Assembly: GCA_030063045.1 (NCBI GenBank)
Contig: JAQSEB010000145.1
Span: forward strand, 1,488,001-1,552,000
Source: Pratylenchus scribneri
Taxonomy: Eukaryota > Nematoda > Chromadorea > Rhabditida > Pratylenchidae
DNA: 64,000 nucleotides
Reading direction: 5' to 3'
Program-made: the position numbers and the translations under genes
Part shown: positions 46,429-61,375 of the stretch, piece by piece
Layout of the letters: every line of letters begins with the position of its first letter
How positions within the stretch are numbered: the first letter of the stretch is position 1
Notes under the pieces: generated by a model
What the model saw: the letters and a program-made list of their open reading frames with translations, nothing else
Databases searched by the model: none
What the model was told of the DNA's origin: nothing

Positions 46429-49400
46429 GTGAGTAAATCAATCATATGATTAATGGGGATGATTCTCTTCCTAATTAAAAGAATGCAAAATATTACCTTT
46501 AATGGGTTTAAAAATATAAAAAAAATTAAATTTAAAAATTCTCAATATAGCTTCAAAAAATAGCATCTAATTTATGCTTTATGCAATTTTTGATTTCACA
46601 AAATTTACTTCAAAAAATTTCCGAATGGTCCTACGTCCTATCCTCTTCATTTCTTTTCCTCATTTCTGCCTTCTCAAAATAACTCCTTCAAAAATTCTAT
46701 TATTCTTTTCCCTTTCAATTTGTAAACAATTTCGCATTGAAGATTTTGAGGTGCACCCATATTTTTTAAATTTTTGGCCGAAAAAGTATTTAATTTGAAT
46801 TAGCAATTTGATTATTTTATAGAGAACTAATTTATTTGTGTCCTTAGAATAAGCCTATCCTTTCAAAAATATTCACATATCCATAAAAATTAGTGGAAAT
46901 TATATTTAAAATTTTCAAAAATTTTTAAAAAATTTTTTTGGTCGAAAAAGTATTTAATTTGAATTAGCAATTTGATTATTTTATAGAGAACTAATTTATT
47001 TGGGTAGTTAGAATAAGCCTATCCTTTCAAAAATATTCACATATCCATAAAAATTAGTGGAAATTATATTTAAAATTTTCAAAAATTTTTAAAAAATTTT
47101 TTTGGTCGAAAAAGTATTTAATTTGAATTAGCAATTTGATTATTTTATAGAGAACTAATTTATTTGGGTAGTTAGAATAAGCCTATCCTTTCAAAAATAT
47201 TCACATATCCATAAAAATTAGTGGAAATTATATTTAAAATTTTCAAAAATTTTTAAAAAATTTTTTTGGTCGAAAAAGTATTTAATTTGAATTAGCAATT
47301 TGATTATTTTATAGAGAACTAATTTATTTGGGTAGTTAGAATAAGCCTATCCTTTCAAAAATATTCACATATCCATAAAAATTAGTGGAAATTATATTTA
47401 AAATTTTCAAAAATTTTTAAAAAATTTTTTTGGTCGAAAAAGTATTTAATTTGAATTAGCAATTTGATTATTTTATAGAGAACTAATTTATTTGTGTCCT
47501 TAGAATAAGCCTATCCTTTCAAAAATATTCACATATCCATAAAAATTAGTGGAAATTATATTTAAAATTTTCAAAAATTTTTTAAAAATTTTTTTGGCCG
47601 AAAAAGTATTTAATTTGAGATAGCAATTTGATTATTTTATAGAGAATTAATTTATTTGTGTCCTTAGAATAAGCCTATCCTTTCAAAAATATTCACATAT
47701 CCATAAAAATTAGTGGAAATTATATTTAAAATTTTCAAAAATTTTTAAAAAATTTTTTTGGTCGAAAAAGTATTTAATTTGAATTAGCAATTTGATTATT
47801 TTATAGAGAACTAATTTATTTGGGTAGTTAGAATAAGCCTATCCTTTCAAAAATATTCACATATCCATAAAAATTAGTGGAAATTATATTTAAAATTTTC
47901 AAAAATTTTTAAAAAATTTTTTTGGTCGAAAAAGTATTTAATTTGTATTAGCAATTTGATTATTTTATAGAGAACTAATTTATTTGGGTAGTTAGAATAA
48001 GCCTATCCTTTCAAAAATATTCACATATCGATAAAAATTAGTGGAAATTATATTTAAAATTTTCAAAAATTTTTAAAAAATTTTTTTGGTCGAAAAAGTA
48101 TTTAATTTGAATTAGCAATTTGATTATTTTATAGAGAACTAATTTATTTGGGTAGTTAGAATAAGCCTATCCTTTCAAAAATATTCACATATCCATAAAA
48201 ATTAGTGGAAATTATATTTAAAATTTTCAAAAATTTTTAAAAAATTTTTTTGGTCGAAAAAGTATTTAATTTGAATTAGCAATTTGATTATTTTATAGAG
48301 AACTAATTTATTTGGGTAGTTAGAATAAGCCTATCCTTTCAAAAATATTCACATATCCATAAAAATTAGTGGAAATTATATTTAAAATTTTCAAAAATTT
48401 TTAAAAAATTTTTTTGGTCGAAAAAGTATTTAATTTGAATTAGCAATTTGATTATTTTATAGAGAACTAATTTATTTGTGTCCTTAGAATAAGCCTATCC
48501 TTTCAAAAATATTCACATATCCATAAAAATTAGTGGAAATTATATTTAAAATTTTCAAAAATTTTTAAAAAATTTTTTTGGTCGAAAAAGTATTTAATTT
48601 GAATTAGCAATTTGATTATTTTATAGAGAACTAATTTATTTGGGTAGTTAGAATAAGCCTATCCTTTCAAAAATATTCACATATCCATAAAAATTAGTGG
48701 AAATTATATTTAAAATTTTCAAAAATTTTTAAAAAATTTTTTTGGTCGAAAAAGTATTTAATTTGAATTAGCAATTTGATTATTTTATAGAGAACTAATT
48801 TATTTGGGTAGTTAGAATAAGCCTATCCTTTCAAAAATATTCACATATCCATAAAAATTAGTGGAAATTATATTTAAAATTTTCAAAAATTTTTTAAAAA
48901 TTTTTTTGGCCGAAAAAGTATTTAATTTGAGATAGCAATTTGATTATTTTATAGAGAATTAATTTATTTGGGTCCTTAGAATAAGCCTATCCTTTCAAAA
49001 ATATTCACATATCCATAAAAATTAGTGGAAATTATATTTAAAATTTTCAAAAATTTTTAAAAAATTTTTTTGGTCGAAAAAGTATTTAATTTGAATTAGC
49101 AATTTGATTATTTTATAGAGAACTAATTTATTTGGATAGTTAGAATAAGCCTATCCTTTCAAAAATATTCACATATCCATAAAAATTAGTGGAAATTATA
49201 TTTAAAATTTTCAAAAATTTTTTAAAAATTTTTTTGGCCGAAAAAGTATTTAATTTGAGATAGCAATTTGATTATTTTATAGAGAATTAATTTATTTGGG
49301 TCCTTAGAATAAGCCTATCCTTTCAAAAATATTCACATATCCATAAAAATTAGTGGAAATTATATTTAAAATTTTCAAAAATTTTTTAAAAATTTTTTTG

Positions 49401-52400
49401 GCCGAAAAAGTATTTAATTTGAGATAGCAATTTGATTATTTTATAGAGAATTAATTTATTTGTGTCCTTAGAATAAGCCTATCCTTTCAAAAATATTCAC
49501 ATATCCATAAAAATTAGTGGAAATTATATTTAAAATTTTCAAAAATTTTTAAAAAATTTTTTTGGTCGAAAAAGTATTTAATTTGAATTAGCAATTTGAT
49601 TATTTTATAGAGAACTAATTTATTTGGATAGTTAGAATAAGCCTATCCTTTCAAAAATATTCACATATCCATAAAAATTAGTGGAAATTATATTTAAAAT
49701 TTTCAAAAATTTTTTAAAAATTTTTTTGGCCGAAAAAGTATTTAATTTGAATTAGCAATTTGATTATTTTATAGAGAACTAATTTATTTGGGTAGTTAGA
49801 ATAAGCCTATCCTTTCAAAAATATTCACATATCCATAAAAATTAGTGGAAATTATATTTAAAATTTTCAAAAATTTTTTAAAAATTTTTTTGGCCGAAAA
49901 AGTATTTAATTTGAGATAGCAATTTGATTATTTTATAGAGAATTAATTTATTTGGGTCCTTAGAATAAGCCTATCCTTTCAAAAATATTCACATATCCAT
50001 AAAAATTAGTGGAAATTATATTTAAAATTTTCAAAAATTTTTAAAAAATTTTTTTGGTCGAAAAAGTATTTAATTTGAATTAGCAATTTGATTATTTTAT
50101 AGAGAACTAATTTATTTGGATAGTTAGAATAAGCCTATCCTTTCAAAAATATTCACATATCCATAAAAATTAGTGGAAATTATATTTAAAATTTTCAAAA
50201 ATTTTTTAAAAATTTTTTTGGCCGAAAAAGTATTTAATTTGAGATAGCAATTTGATTATTTTATAGAGAATTAATTTATTTGGGTCCTTAGAATAAGCCT
50301 ATCCTTTCAAAAATATTCACATATCCATAAAAATTAGTGGAAATTATATTTAAAATTTTCAAAAATTTTTTAAAAATTTTTTTGGCCGAAAAAGTATTTA
50401 ATTTGAGATAGCAATTTGATTATTTTATAGAGAATTAATTTATTTGTGTCCTTAGAATAAGCCTATCCTTTCAAAAATATTCACATATCCATAAAAATTA
50501 GTGGAAATTATATTTAAAATTTTCAAAAATTTTTAAAAAATTTTTTTGGTCGAAAAAGTATTTAATTTGAATTAGCAATTTGATTATTTTATAGAGAACT
50601 AATTTATTTGGGTAGTTAGAATAAGCCTATCCTTTCAAAAATATTCACATATCCATAAAAATTAGTGGAAATTATATTTAAAATTTTCAAAAATTTTTTA
50701 AAAATTTTTTTGGCCGAAAAAGTATTTAATTTGAGATAGCAATTTGATTATTTTATAGAGAATTAATTTATTTGGGTCCTTAGAATAAGCCTATCCTTTC
50801 AAAAATATTCACATATCCATAAAAATTAGTGGAAATTATATTTAAAATTTTCAAAAATTTTTTAAAAATTTTTTTGGCCGAAAAAGTATTTAATTTGAGA
50901 TAGCAATTTGATTATTTTATAGAGAATTAATTTATTTGGGTCCTTAGAATAAGCCTATCCTTTCAAAAATATTCACATATCCATAAAAATTAGTGGAAAT
51001 TATATTTAAAATTTTCAAAAATTTTTTAAAAATTTTTTTGGCCGAAAAAGTATTTAATTTGAGATAGCAATTTGATTATTTTATAGAGAATTAATTTATT
51101 TGTGTCCTTAGAATAAGCCTATCCTTTCAAAAATATTCACATATCCATAAAAATTAGTGGAAATTATATTTAAAATTTTCAAAAATTTTTTAAAAATTTT
51201 TTTGGCCGAAAAAGTATTTAATTTGAGATAGCAATTTGATTATTTTATAGAGAACTAATTTATTTGGGTAGTTAGAATAAGCCTATCCTTTCAAAAATAT
51301 TCACATATCCATAAAAATTAGTGGAAATTATATTTAAAATTTTCAAAAATTTTTTAAAAATTTTTTTGGCCGAAAAAGTATTTAATTTGAGATAGCAATT
51401 TGATTATTTTATAGAGAATTAATTTATTTGGGTCCTTAGAATAAGCCTATCCTTTCAAAAATATTCACATATCCATAAAAATTAGTGGAAATTATATTTA
51501 AAATTTTCAAAAATTTTTAAAAAATTTTTTTGGTCGAAAAAGTATTTAATTTGAATTAGCAATTTGATTATTTTATAGAGAACTAATTTATTTGGATAGT
51601 TAGAATAAGCCTATCCTTTCAAAAATATTCACATATCCATAAAAATTAGTGGAAATTATATTAAAATTTTCAAAAATTTTTAAAAAATTTTTTTGGTCGA
51701 AAAAGTATTTAATTTGAGTTAGCAATTTGATTATTTTATAGAGAATTAATTTATTTGTGTCCTTAGAATAAGCCTATCCTTTCAAAAATATTCACATATC
51801 CATAAAAATTAGTGGAAATTATATTTAAAATTTTCAAAAATTTTTTAAAAATTTTTTTGGCCGAAAAAGTATTTAATTTGAGATAGCAATTTGATTATTT
51901 TATAGAGAATTAATTTATTTGTGTCCTTAGAATAAGCCTATCCTTTCAAAAATATTCACATATCCATAAAAATTAGTGGAAATTATATTTAAAATTTTCA
52001 AAAATTTTAAAAAAATTTTTTTGGTCTAAAAAGTATTTAATTTGAATTAGCAATTTGATTATTTTATAGAGAACTAATTTATTTGGGTAGTTAGAATAAG
52101 CCTATCCTTTCAAAAATATTCACATATCCATAAAAATTAGTGGAAATTATATTTAAAATTTTCAAAAATTTTTTAAAAATTTTTTTGGCCGAAAAAGTAT
52201 TTAATTTGAGATAGCAATTTGATTATTTTATAGAGAACTAATTTATTTGGGTACTTAGAATAAGCCTATCCTTTCAAAAATATTCACATATCGATAAAAA
52301 TTAGTGGAAATTATATTTAAAATTTTCAAAAATTTTTAAAAAATTTTTTTGGTCGAAAAAGTATTTAATTTGAATTAGCAATTTGATTATTTTATAGAGA

Positions 52401-55400
52401 ACTAATTTATTTGGGTCCTTAGAATAAGCCTATCCTTTCAAAAATATTCACATATCCATAAAAATTAGTGGAAATTATATTTAAAATTTTCAAAAATTTT
52501 TTAAAAATTTTTTTGGCCGAAAAATATTTAATTTGAGATAGCAATTTGATTATTTTATAGAGAATTAATTTATTTGTGTCCTTAGAATAAGCCTATCCTT
52601 TCAAAAATATTCACATATCCATAAAAATTAGTGGAAATTATATTTAAAATTTTCAAAATTTTTAAAAAATTTTTTTGGTCGAAAAAGTATTTAATTTGAA
52701 TTAGCAATTTGATTATTTTATAGAGAACTAATTTATTTGGGTAGTTAGAATAAGCCTATCCTTTCAAAAATATTCACATATCCATAAAAATTAGTGGAAA
52801 TTATATTTAAAATTTTCAAAAATTTTTTAAAAATTTTTTTGGTCGAAAAAGTATTTAATTTGAATTAGCAATTTGATTATTTTATAGAGAACTAATTTAT
52901 TTGGATAGTTAGAATAAGCCTATCCTTTCAAAAATATTCACATATCCATAAAAATTAGTGGAAATTATATTTAAAATTTTCAAAAATTTTTTAAAAATTT
53001 TTTTGGTCGAAAAAGTATTTAATTTGAATTAGCAATTTGATTATTTTATAGAGAACTAATTTATTTGGGTAGTTAGAATAAGCCTATCCTTTCAAAAATA
53101 TTCACATATCCATAAAAATTAGTGGAAATTATATTTAAAATTTTCAAAAATTTTTAAAAAATTTTTTTGGTCGAAAAAGTATTTAATTTGAATTAGCAAT
53201 TTGATTATTTTATAGAGAACTAATTTATTTGGGTAGTTAGAATAAGCCTATCCTTTCAAAAATATTCACATATCCATAAAAATTAGTGGAAATTATATTT
53301 AAAATTTTCAAAAATTTTTAAAAAATTTTTTTGGTCGAAAAAGTATTTAATTTGAATTAGCAATTTGATTATTTTATAGAGAACTAATTTATTTGGGTAG
53401 TTAGAATAAGCCTATCCTTTCAAAAATATTCACATATCCATAAAAATTAGTGGAAATTATATTTAAAATTTTCAAAAATTTTTTAAAAATTTTTTTGGCC
53501 GAAAAAGTATTTAATTTGAGATAGCAATTTGATTATTTTATAGAGAATTAATTTATTTGGGTAGTTAGAATAAGCCTATCCTTTCAAAAATATTCACATA
53601 TCCATAAAAATTAGTGGAAATTATATTTAAAATTTTCAAAAATTTTTTAAAAATTTTTTGGCCGAAAAAGTATTTAATTTGAGATAGCAATTTGATTATT
53701 TTATAGAGAATTAATTTATTTGGGTAGTTAGAATAAGCCTATCCTTTCAAAAATATTCACATATCCATAAAAATTAGTGGAAATTATATTTAAAATTTTC
53801 AAAAATTTTTTAAAAATTTTTTTGGCCGAAAAAGTATTTAATTTGAGATAGCAATTTGATTATTTTATAGAGAATTAATTTATTTGTGTCCTTAGAATAA
53901 GCCTATCCTTTCAAAAATATTCACATATCCATAAAAATTAGTGGAAATTATATTTAAAATTTTCAAAAATTTTTTAAAAATTTTTTTGGCCGAAAAAGTA
54001 TTTAATTTGAGATAGCAATTTGATTATTTTATAGAGAATTAATTTATTTGGGTAGTTAGAATAAGCCTATCCTTTCAAAAATATTCACATATCCATAAAA
54101 ATTAGTGGAAATTATATTTAAAATTTTCAAAAATTTTTTAAAAATTTTTTTGGCCGAAAAAGTATTTAATTTGAGATAGCAATTTGATTATTTTATAGAG
54201 AATTAATTTATTTGTGTCCTTAGAATAAGCCTATCCTTTCAAAAATATTCACATATCCATAAAAATTAGTGGAAATTATATTTAAAATTTTCAAAAATTT
54301 TTTAAAAATTTTTTTGGCCGAAAAAGTATTTAATTTGAGATAGCAATTTGATTATTTTATAGAGAATTAATTTATTTGGGTCCTTAGAATAAGCCTATCC
54401 TTTCAAAAATATTCACATATCCATAAAAATTAGTGGAAATTATATTTAAAATTTTCAAAAATTTTTTAAAAATTTTTTTGGCCGAAAAAGTATTTAATTT
54501 GAGATAGCAATTTGATTATTTTATAGAGAATTAATTTATTTGGGTAGTTAGAATAAGCCTATCCTTTCAAAAATATTCACATATCCATAAAAATTAGTGG
54601 AAATTATATTTAAAATTTTCAAAAATTTTTTAAAAATTTTTTTGGCCGAAAAAGTATTTAATTTGAGATAGCAATTTGATTATTTTATAGAGAATTAATT
54701 TATTTGGGTAGTTAGAATAAGCCTATCCTTTCAAAAATATTCACATATCCATAAAAATTAGTGGAAATTATATTTAAAATTTTCAAAAATTTTTTAAAAA
54801 TTTTTTTGGCCGAAAAAGTATTTAATTTGAGATAGCAATTTGATTATTTTATAGAGAATTAATTTATTTGGGTAGTTAGAATAAGCCTATCCTTTCAAAA
54901 ATATTCACATATCCATAAAAATTAGTGGAAATTATATTTAAAATTTTCAAAAATTTTTTAAAAATTTTTTTGGCCGAAAAAGTATTTAATTTGAGATAGC
55001 AATTTGATTATTTTATAGAGAATTAATTTATTTGGGTAGTTAGAATAAGCCTATCCTTTCAAAAATATTCACATATCCATAAAAATTAGTGGAAATTATA
55101 TTTAAAATTTTCAAAAATTTTTTAAAAATTTTTTTGGCCGAAAAAGTATTTAATTTGAGATAGCAATTTGATTATTTTATATAGAATTAATTTATTTGGG
55201 TAGTTAGAATAAGCCTATCCTTTCAAAAATATTCACATATCCATAAAAATTAGTGGAAATTATATTTAAAATTTTCAAAAATTTTTTAAAAATTTTTTTG
55301 GCCGAAAAAGTATTTAATTTGAATTAGCAATTTGATTATTTTATAGAGAACTAATTTATTTGGGTAGTTAGAATAAGCCTATCCTTTCAAAAATATTCAC

Positions 55401-58074
55401 ATATCCATAAAAATTAGTGGAAATTATATTTAAAATTTTCAAAAATTTTTTAAAAATTTTTTTGGCCGAAAAAGTATTTAATTTGAGATAGCAATTTGAT
55501 TATTTTATAGAGAATTAATTTATTTGGGTCCTTAGAATAAGCCTATCCTTTCAAAAATATTCACATATCGATAAAAATTAGTGGAAATTATATTTAAAAT
55601 TTTCAAAAATTTTTAAAAAATTTTTTTGGTCGAAAAAGTATTTAATTTGAATTAGCAATTTGATTATTTTATAGAGAACTAATTTATTTGGGTAGTTAGA
55701 ATAAGCCTATCCTTTCAAAAATATTCACATATCCATAAAAATTAGTGGAAATTATATTTAAAATTTTCAAAAATTTTTTAAAAATTTTTTTGGCCGAAAA
55801 AGTATTTAATTTGAGATAGCAATTTGATTATTTTATAGAGAATTAATTTATTTGGGTCCTTAGAATAAGCCTATCCTTTCAAAAATATTCACATATCCAT
55901 AAAAATTAGTGGAAATTATATTTAAAATTTTCAAAAATTTTTTAAAAATTTTTTTGGCCGAAAAATATTTAATTTGAGATAGCAATTTGATTATTTTATA
56001 GAGAATTAATTTATTTGTGTCCTTAGAATAAGCCTATCCTTTCAAAAATATTCACATATCCATAAAAATTAGTGGAAATTATATTTAAAATTTTCAAAAT
56101 TTTTAAAAAATTTTTTTGGTCGAAAAAGTATTTAATTTGAATTAGCAATTTGATTATTTTATAGAGAACTAATTTATTTGGGTAGTTAGAATAAGCCTAT
56201 CCTTTCAAAAATATTCACATATCCATAAAAATTAGTGGAAATTATATTTAAAATTTTCAAAAATTTTTTAAAAATTTTTTTGGCCGAAAAAGTATTTAAT
56301 TTGAGATAGCAATTTGATTATTTTATAGAGAATTAATTTATTTGGGTCCTTAGAATAAGCCTATCCTTTCAAAAATATTCACATATCCATAAAAATTAGT
56401 GGAAATTATATTTAAAATTTTCAAAAATTTTTTAAAAATTTTTTTGGCCGAAAAAGTATTTAATTTGAGATAGCAATTTGATTATTTTATAGAGAATTAA
56501 TTTATTTGGGTCCTTAGAATAAGCCTATCCTTTCAAAAATATTCACATATCCATAAAAATTAGTGGAAATTATATTTAAAATTTTCAAAAATTTTTAAAA
56601 AATTTTTTTGGTCGAAAAAGTATTTAATTTGAATTAGCAATTTGATTATTTTATAGAGAACTAATTTATTTGGGTACTTAGAATAAGCCTATCCTTTCAA
56701 AAATATTCACATATCCATAAAAATTAGTGGAAATTATATTTAAAATTTTCAAAAATTTTTTAAAAATTTTTTTGATCGAAAAAGTATTTAATTTGAGTTA
56801 GTAATTTGATTATTTTATAGAGAACTAATTTATTTGGGTATTTAGAATAAGCCTATCCTTTCAAAAATATTCACATATCCATAAAAATTAGTGGAAATTA
56901 TATTTAAAATTTTCAAAAATTTTTTAAAAATTTTTTTGATCGAAAAAGTATTTAATTTGAGTTAGTAATTTGATTATTTTATAGAGAACTAATTTATTTG
57001 GGTATTTAGAATAAGCCTATCCTTTCAAAAATATTCACATATCCATAAAAATTAGTGGAATTTATATTTAAAATTTTCAAAAATTTTTAAAAAATTTTTT
57101 TGGTCGAAAAAGTATTTAATTTGAGTTAGCAATTTGATTATTTTATAGAGAACTAATTTATTTGGGTACTTAGAATAAGCCTATCCTTTCAAAAATATTC
57201 ACATATACATAAAAATTAGTGGAAATTATATTTAAAATTTTCAAAAATTTTTTAAAAATTTTTTTGGCCGAAAAAGTATTTAATTTGAGATAGCAATTTG
57301 ATTATTTTATAGAGAATTAATTTATTTGGGTCCTTAGAATAAGCCTATCCTTTCAAAAATATTCACATATCCATAAAAATTAGTGGAAATTATATTTAAA
57401 ATTTTCAAAAATTTTTAAAAAATTTTTTTGGTCGAAAAAGTATTTAATTTGAATTAGCAATTTGATTATTTTATAGAGAACTAATTTATTTGGGTACTTA
57501 GAATAAGCCTATCCTTTCAAAAATATTCACATATCCATAAAAATTAGTGGAAATTATATTTAAAATTTTCAAAAATTTTTTAAAAATTTTTTTGATCGAA
57601 AAAGTATTTAATTTGAGTTAGTAATTTGATTATTTTATAGAGAACTAATTTATTTGGGTATTTAGAATAAGCCTATCCTTTCAAAAATATTCACATATCC
57701 ATAAAAATTAGTGGAAATTATATTTAAAATTTTCAAAAATTTTTTAAAAATTTTTTTGATCGAAAAAGTATTTAATTTGAGTTAGTAATTTGATTATTTT
57801 ATAGAGAATTAATTTATTTGCTTCCATAAAATAAGTCTATCCTTTCAAAAATATTCACATATCAATAAAAATTAATGGAAATTATGTTTAAAATTTTCAA
57901 AAATTTTTTAAAAATTTTTTTGGTCGAAAAAAGTATTTAATTTGAGTTAGAAATTTAATTATTTTATAGAGAATTAATTTATTTGCTTCCATAAAATAAG
58001 CCTATCCTTTCAAAAATATTCACATATCAATAAAAATTATTGGAAATTATGTTTAAAATTTTCAAAAATTTTTT

Positions 58075-58730
58075 AAAAAGAATATTTTTCTCTAATTTTT
58101 GCTCCAAAAATTAATAATTTTCGAAGGCTAGGCTCATTCTATGGCCTATAATAAATTAATTCTCGATAAAATATTCAATTTTCTACCTCAAATTAAATAC
58201 TTTTTAATTCAAAAAAAATTCTGAAAAATTTTTAAATTTTTTAAGAATATTTTTCTCTAATTTTTGCTCCAAAAATTAATAATTTTCGAAGGCTAGGCTC
58301 ATTCTATGGCCTATAATAAATTAATTCTCGATAAAATATTCAATTTTCTACCTCAAATTAAATACTTTTTAATTCAAAAAAAATTCTGAAAAATTTTTAA
58401 ATTTTTTAAGAATATTTTTCTCTAATTTTTGCTCCGAAAATTAATAATTTTCGAAGGCTAGGCTCATTCTATGGCCTATAATAAATAAATTCTCGATAAA
58501 ATATTCAATTTTCTACCTCAAATTAAATACTTTTTAATTAAAAAAAATTCTGAAAAATTTTTAAATTTTTTAAGAATATTTTTCTCTAATTTTTGCTCCG
58601 AAAATTAATAATTTTCGAAGGCTAGGCTCATTCTATGGCCTATAATAAATTAATTCTCGATAAAATATTCAATTTTCTACCTCAAATTAAATACTTTTTA
58701 ATACAAAAAAAATTCTTAAAAATTTTCAAA
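58075..58730 (-). repeat. Four inverted, diverged satellite monomers (block 1)
   Basis: Units starting aatatttttctctaattttt at 58081, 58246, 58411 and 58575 have a 164-165 bp period. Their core 'ggctaggctcattctatggc...aattaattctcgataaaata...ctcaaattaaatac' is the reverse complement of the satellite core ('gtatttaatttgag...tatagagaattaattt...ataagcctatcc') with roughly a quarter of positions changed. So they are the same family in the opposite direction. Confidence 0.85.
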
Positions 58731-59565
58731 AAATTTTTAAAAATTTTGTTGGTCGAAAAAAGTATTTAATTTGAGTTAGAAATTTAATTATTTTATAGAG
58801 AATTAATTTATTTGCGTCCATAAAATAAGCCTATCCTTTCAAAAATATTCACATATCAATAAAAATTAATGGAAATTATGTTTAAAATTTTCAAAAATTT
58901 TTTAAAAATTTTTTTGGTCAAAAAAAGTATTTAATTTGAGTTAGAAATTTAATTATTTTATAGAGAATTAATTTATTTGCGTCCATAAAATAATCCTATC
59001 CTTTCAAAAATATACACTTATCGATAAAAATTAGTGGAAATTATATTTAAAATTTTCAAAAATTTTTTAAAAATTTTTTTGATCGAAAAAGTATTTAATT
59101 TGAGTTAGTAATTTGATTATTTTATAGAGAACTAATTTATTTGGGTATTTAGAATAAGCCTATCCTTTCAAAAATATTCACATATCCATAAAAATTAGTG
59201 GAAATTATATTTAAAATTTTCAAAAATTTTTTAAAAATTTTTTTGATCGAAAAAGTATTTAATTTGAGTTAGTAATTTGATTATTTTATAGAGAATTAAT
59301 TTATTTGCTTCCATAAAATAAGTCTATCCTTTCAAAAATATTCACATATCAATAAAAATTAATGGAAATTATGTTTAAAATTTTCAAAAATTTTTTAAAA
59401 ATTTTTTTGGTCGAAAAAAGTATTTAATTTGAGTTAGAAATTTAATTATTTTATAGAGAATTAATTTATTTGCTTCCATAAAATAAGCCTATCCTTTCAA
59501 AAATATTCACATATCAATAAAAATTATTGGAAATTATGTTTAAAATTTTCAAAAATTTTTTAAAA

Positions 59566-59885
59566 AGAATATTTTTCTCTAATTTTTGCTCCAAAAATTA
59601 ATAATTTTCGAAGGCTAGGCTCATTCTATGGCCTATAATAAATTAATTCTCGATAAAATATTCAATTTTCTACCTCAAAATAAATACTTTTTAATTCAAA
59701 AAAAATTCTGAAAAATTTTTAAATTTTTTAAGAATATTTTTCTCTAATTTTTGCTCCAAAAATTAATAATTTTCGAAGGCTAGGCTCATTCTATGGCCTA
59801 TAATAAATTAATTCTCGATAAAATATTCAATTTTCTACCTCAAATTAAATACTTTTTAATACAAAAAAAATTCTTAAAAATTTTC
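59566..59885 (-). repeat. Two inverted satellite monomers (block 2)
   Basis: Same inverted subtype as block 1, two units instead of four. Confidence 0.85.
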
Positions 59886-60720
59886 AAAAAATTTTTAAAA
59901 ATTTTGTTGGTCGAAAAAAGTATTTAATTTGAGTTAGAAATTTAATTATTTTATAGAGAATTAATTTATTTGCGTCCATAAAATAAGCCTATCCTTTCAA
60001 AAATATTCACATATCAATAAAAATTAATGGAAATTATGTTTAAAATTTTCAAAAATTTTTTAAAAATTTTTTTGGTCAAAAAAAGTATTTAATTTGAGTT
60101 AGAAATTTAATTATTTTATAGAGAATTAATTTATTTGCGTCCATAAAATAATCCTATCCTTTCAAAAATATACACTTATCGATAAAAATTAGTGGAAATT
60201 ATATTTAAAATTTTCAAAAATTTTTTAAAAATTTTTTTGATCGAAAAAGTATTTAATTTGAGTTAGTAATTTGATTATTTTATAGAGAACTAATTTATTT
60301 GGGTATTTAGAATAAGCCTATCCTTTCAAAAATATTCACATATCCATAAAAATTAGTGGAAATTATATTTAAAATTTTCAAAAATTTTTTAAAAATTTTT
60401 TTGATCGAAAAAGTATTTAATTTGAGTTAGTAATTTGATTATTTTATAGAGAATTAATTTATTTGCTTCCATAAAATAAGTCTATCCTTTCAAAAATATT
60501 CACATATCAATAAAAATTAATGGAAATTATGTTTAAAATTTTCAAAAATTTTTTAAAAATTTTTTTGGTCGAAAAAAGTATTTAATTTGAGTTAGAAATT
60601 TAATTATTTTATAGAGAATTAATTTATTTGCTTCCATAAAATAAGCCTATCCTTTCAAAAATATTCACATATCAATAAAAATTATTGGAAATTATGTTTA
60701 AAATTTTCAAAAATTTTTTA

Positions 60721-61375
60721 AAAAGAATATTTTTCTCTAATTTTTGCTCCAAAAATTAATAATTTTCGAAGGCTAGGCTCATTCTATGGCCTATAATAAA
60801 TTAATTCTCGATAAAATATTCAATTTTCTACCTCAAATTAAATACTTTTTAATTCAAAAAAAATTCTGAAAAATTTTTAAATTTTTTAAGAATATTTTTC
60901 TCTAATTTTTGCTCCAAAAATTAATAATTTTCGAAGGCTAGGCTCATTCTATGGCCTATAATAAATTAATTCTCGATAAAATATTCAATTTTCTACCTCA
61001 AATTAAATACTTTTTAATTCAAAAAAAATTCTGAAAAATTTTTAAATTTTTTAAGAATATTTTTCTCTAATTTTTGCTCCGAAAATTAATAATTTTCGAA
61101 GGCTAGGCTCATTCTATGGCCTATAATAAATTAATTCTCGATAAAATATTCAATTTTCTACCTCAAATTAAATACTTTTTAATTAAAAAAAATTCTGAAA
61201 AATTTTTAAATTTTTTAAGAATATTTTTCTCTAATTTTTGCTCCGAAAATTAATAATTTTCGAAGGCTAGGCTCATTCTATGGCCTATAATAAATTAATT
61301 CTCGATAAAATATTCAATTTTCTACTTCAAATTAAATACTTTTTAATACAAAAAAAATTCTTAAAAATTTTCAAA
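60721..61375 (-). repeat. Four inverted satellite monomers (block 3)
   Basis: Same inverted subtype, four units. It is near-identical to block 1, including the change from 'gctccaaaaatt' to 'gctccgaaaatt' in the last two units. Confidence 0.85.

Larger units (their letters stand above)
44133..46775. other. AT-rich non-coding region before the satellite
   Basis: No gene is seen. It contains a TIR element at 44785-45000 and one exon-like segment at 46343-46428. The frame at 45563-45883 is Phe/Ile/Asn-rich and looks composition-driven. Confidence 0.5.
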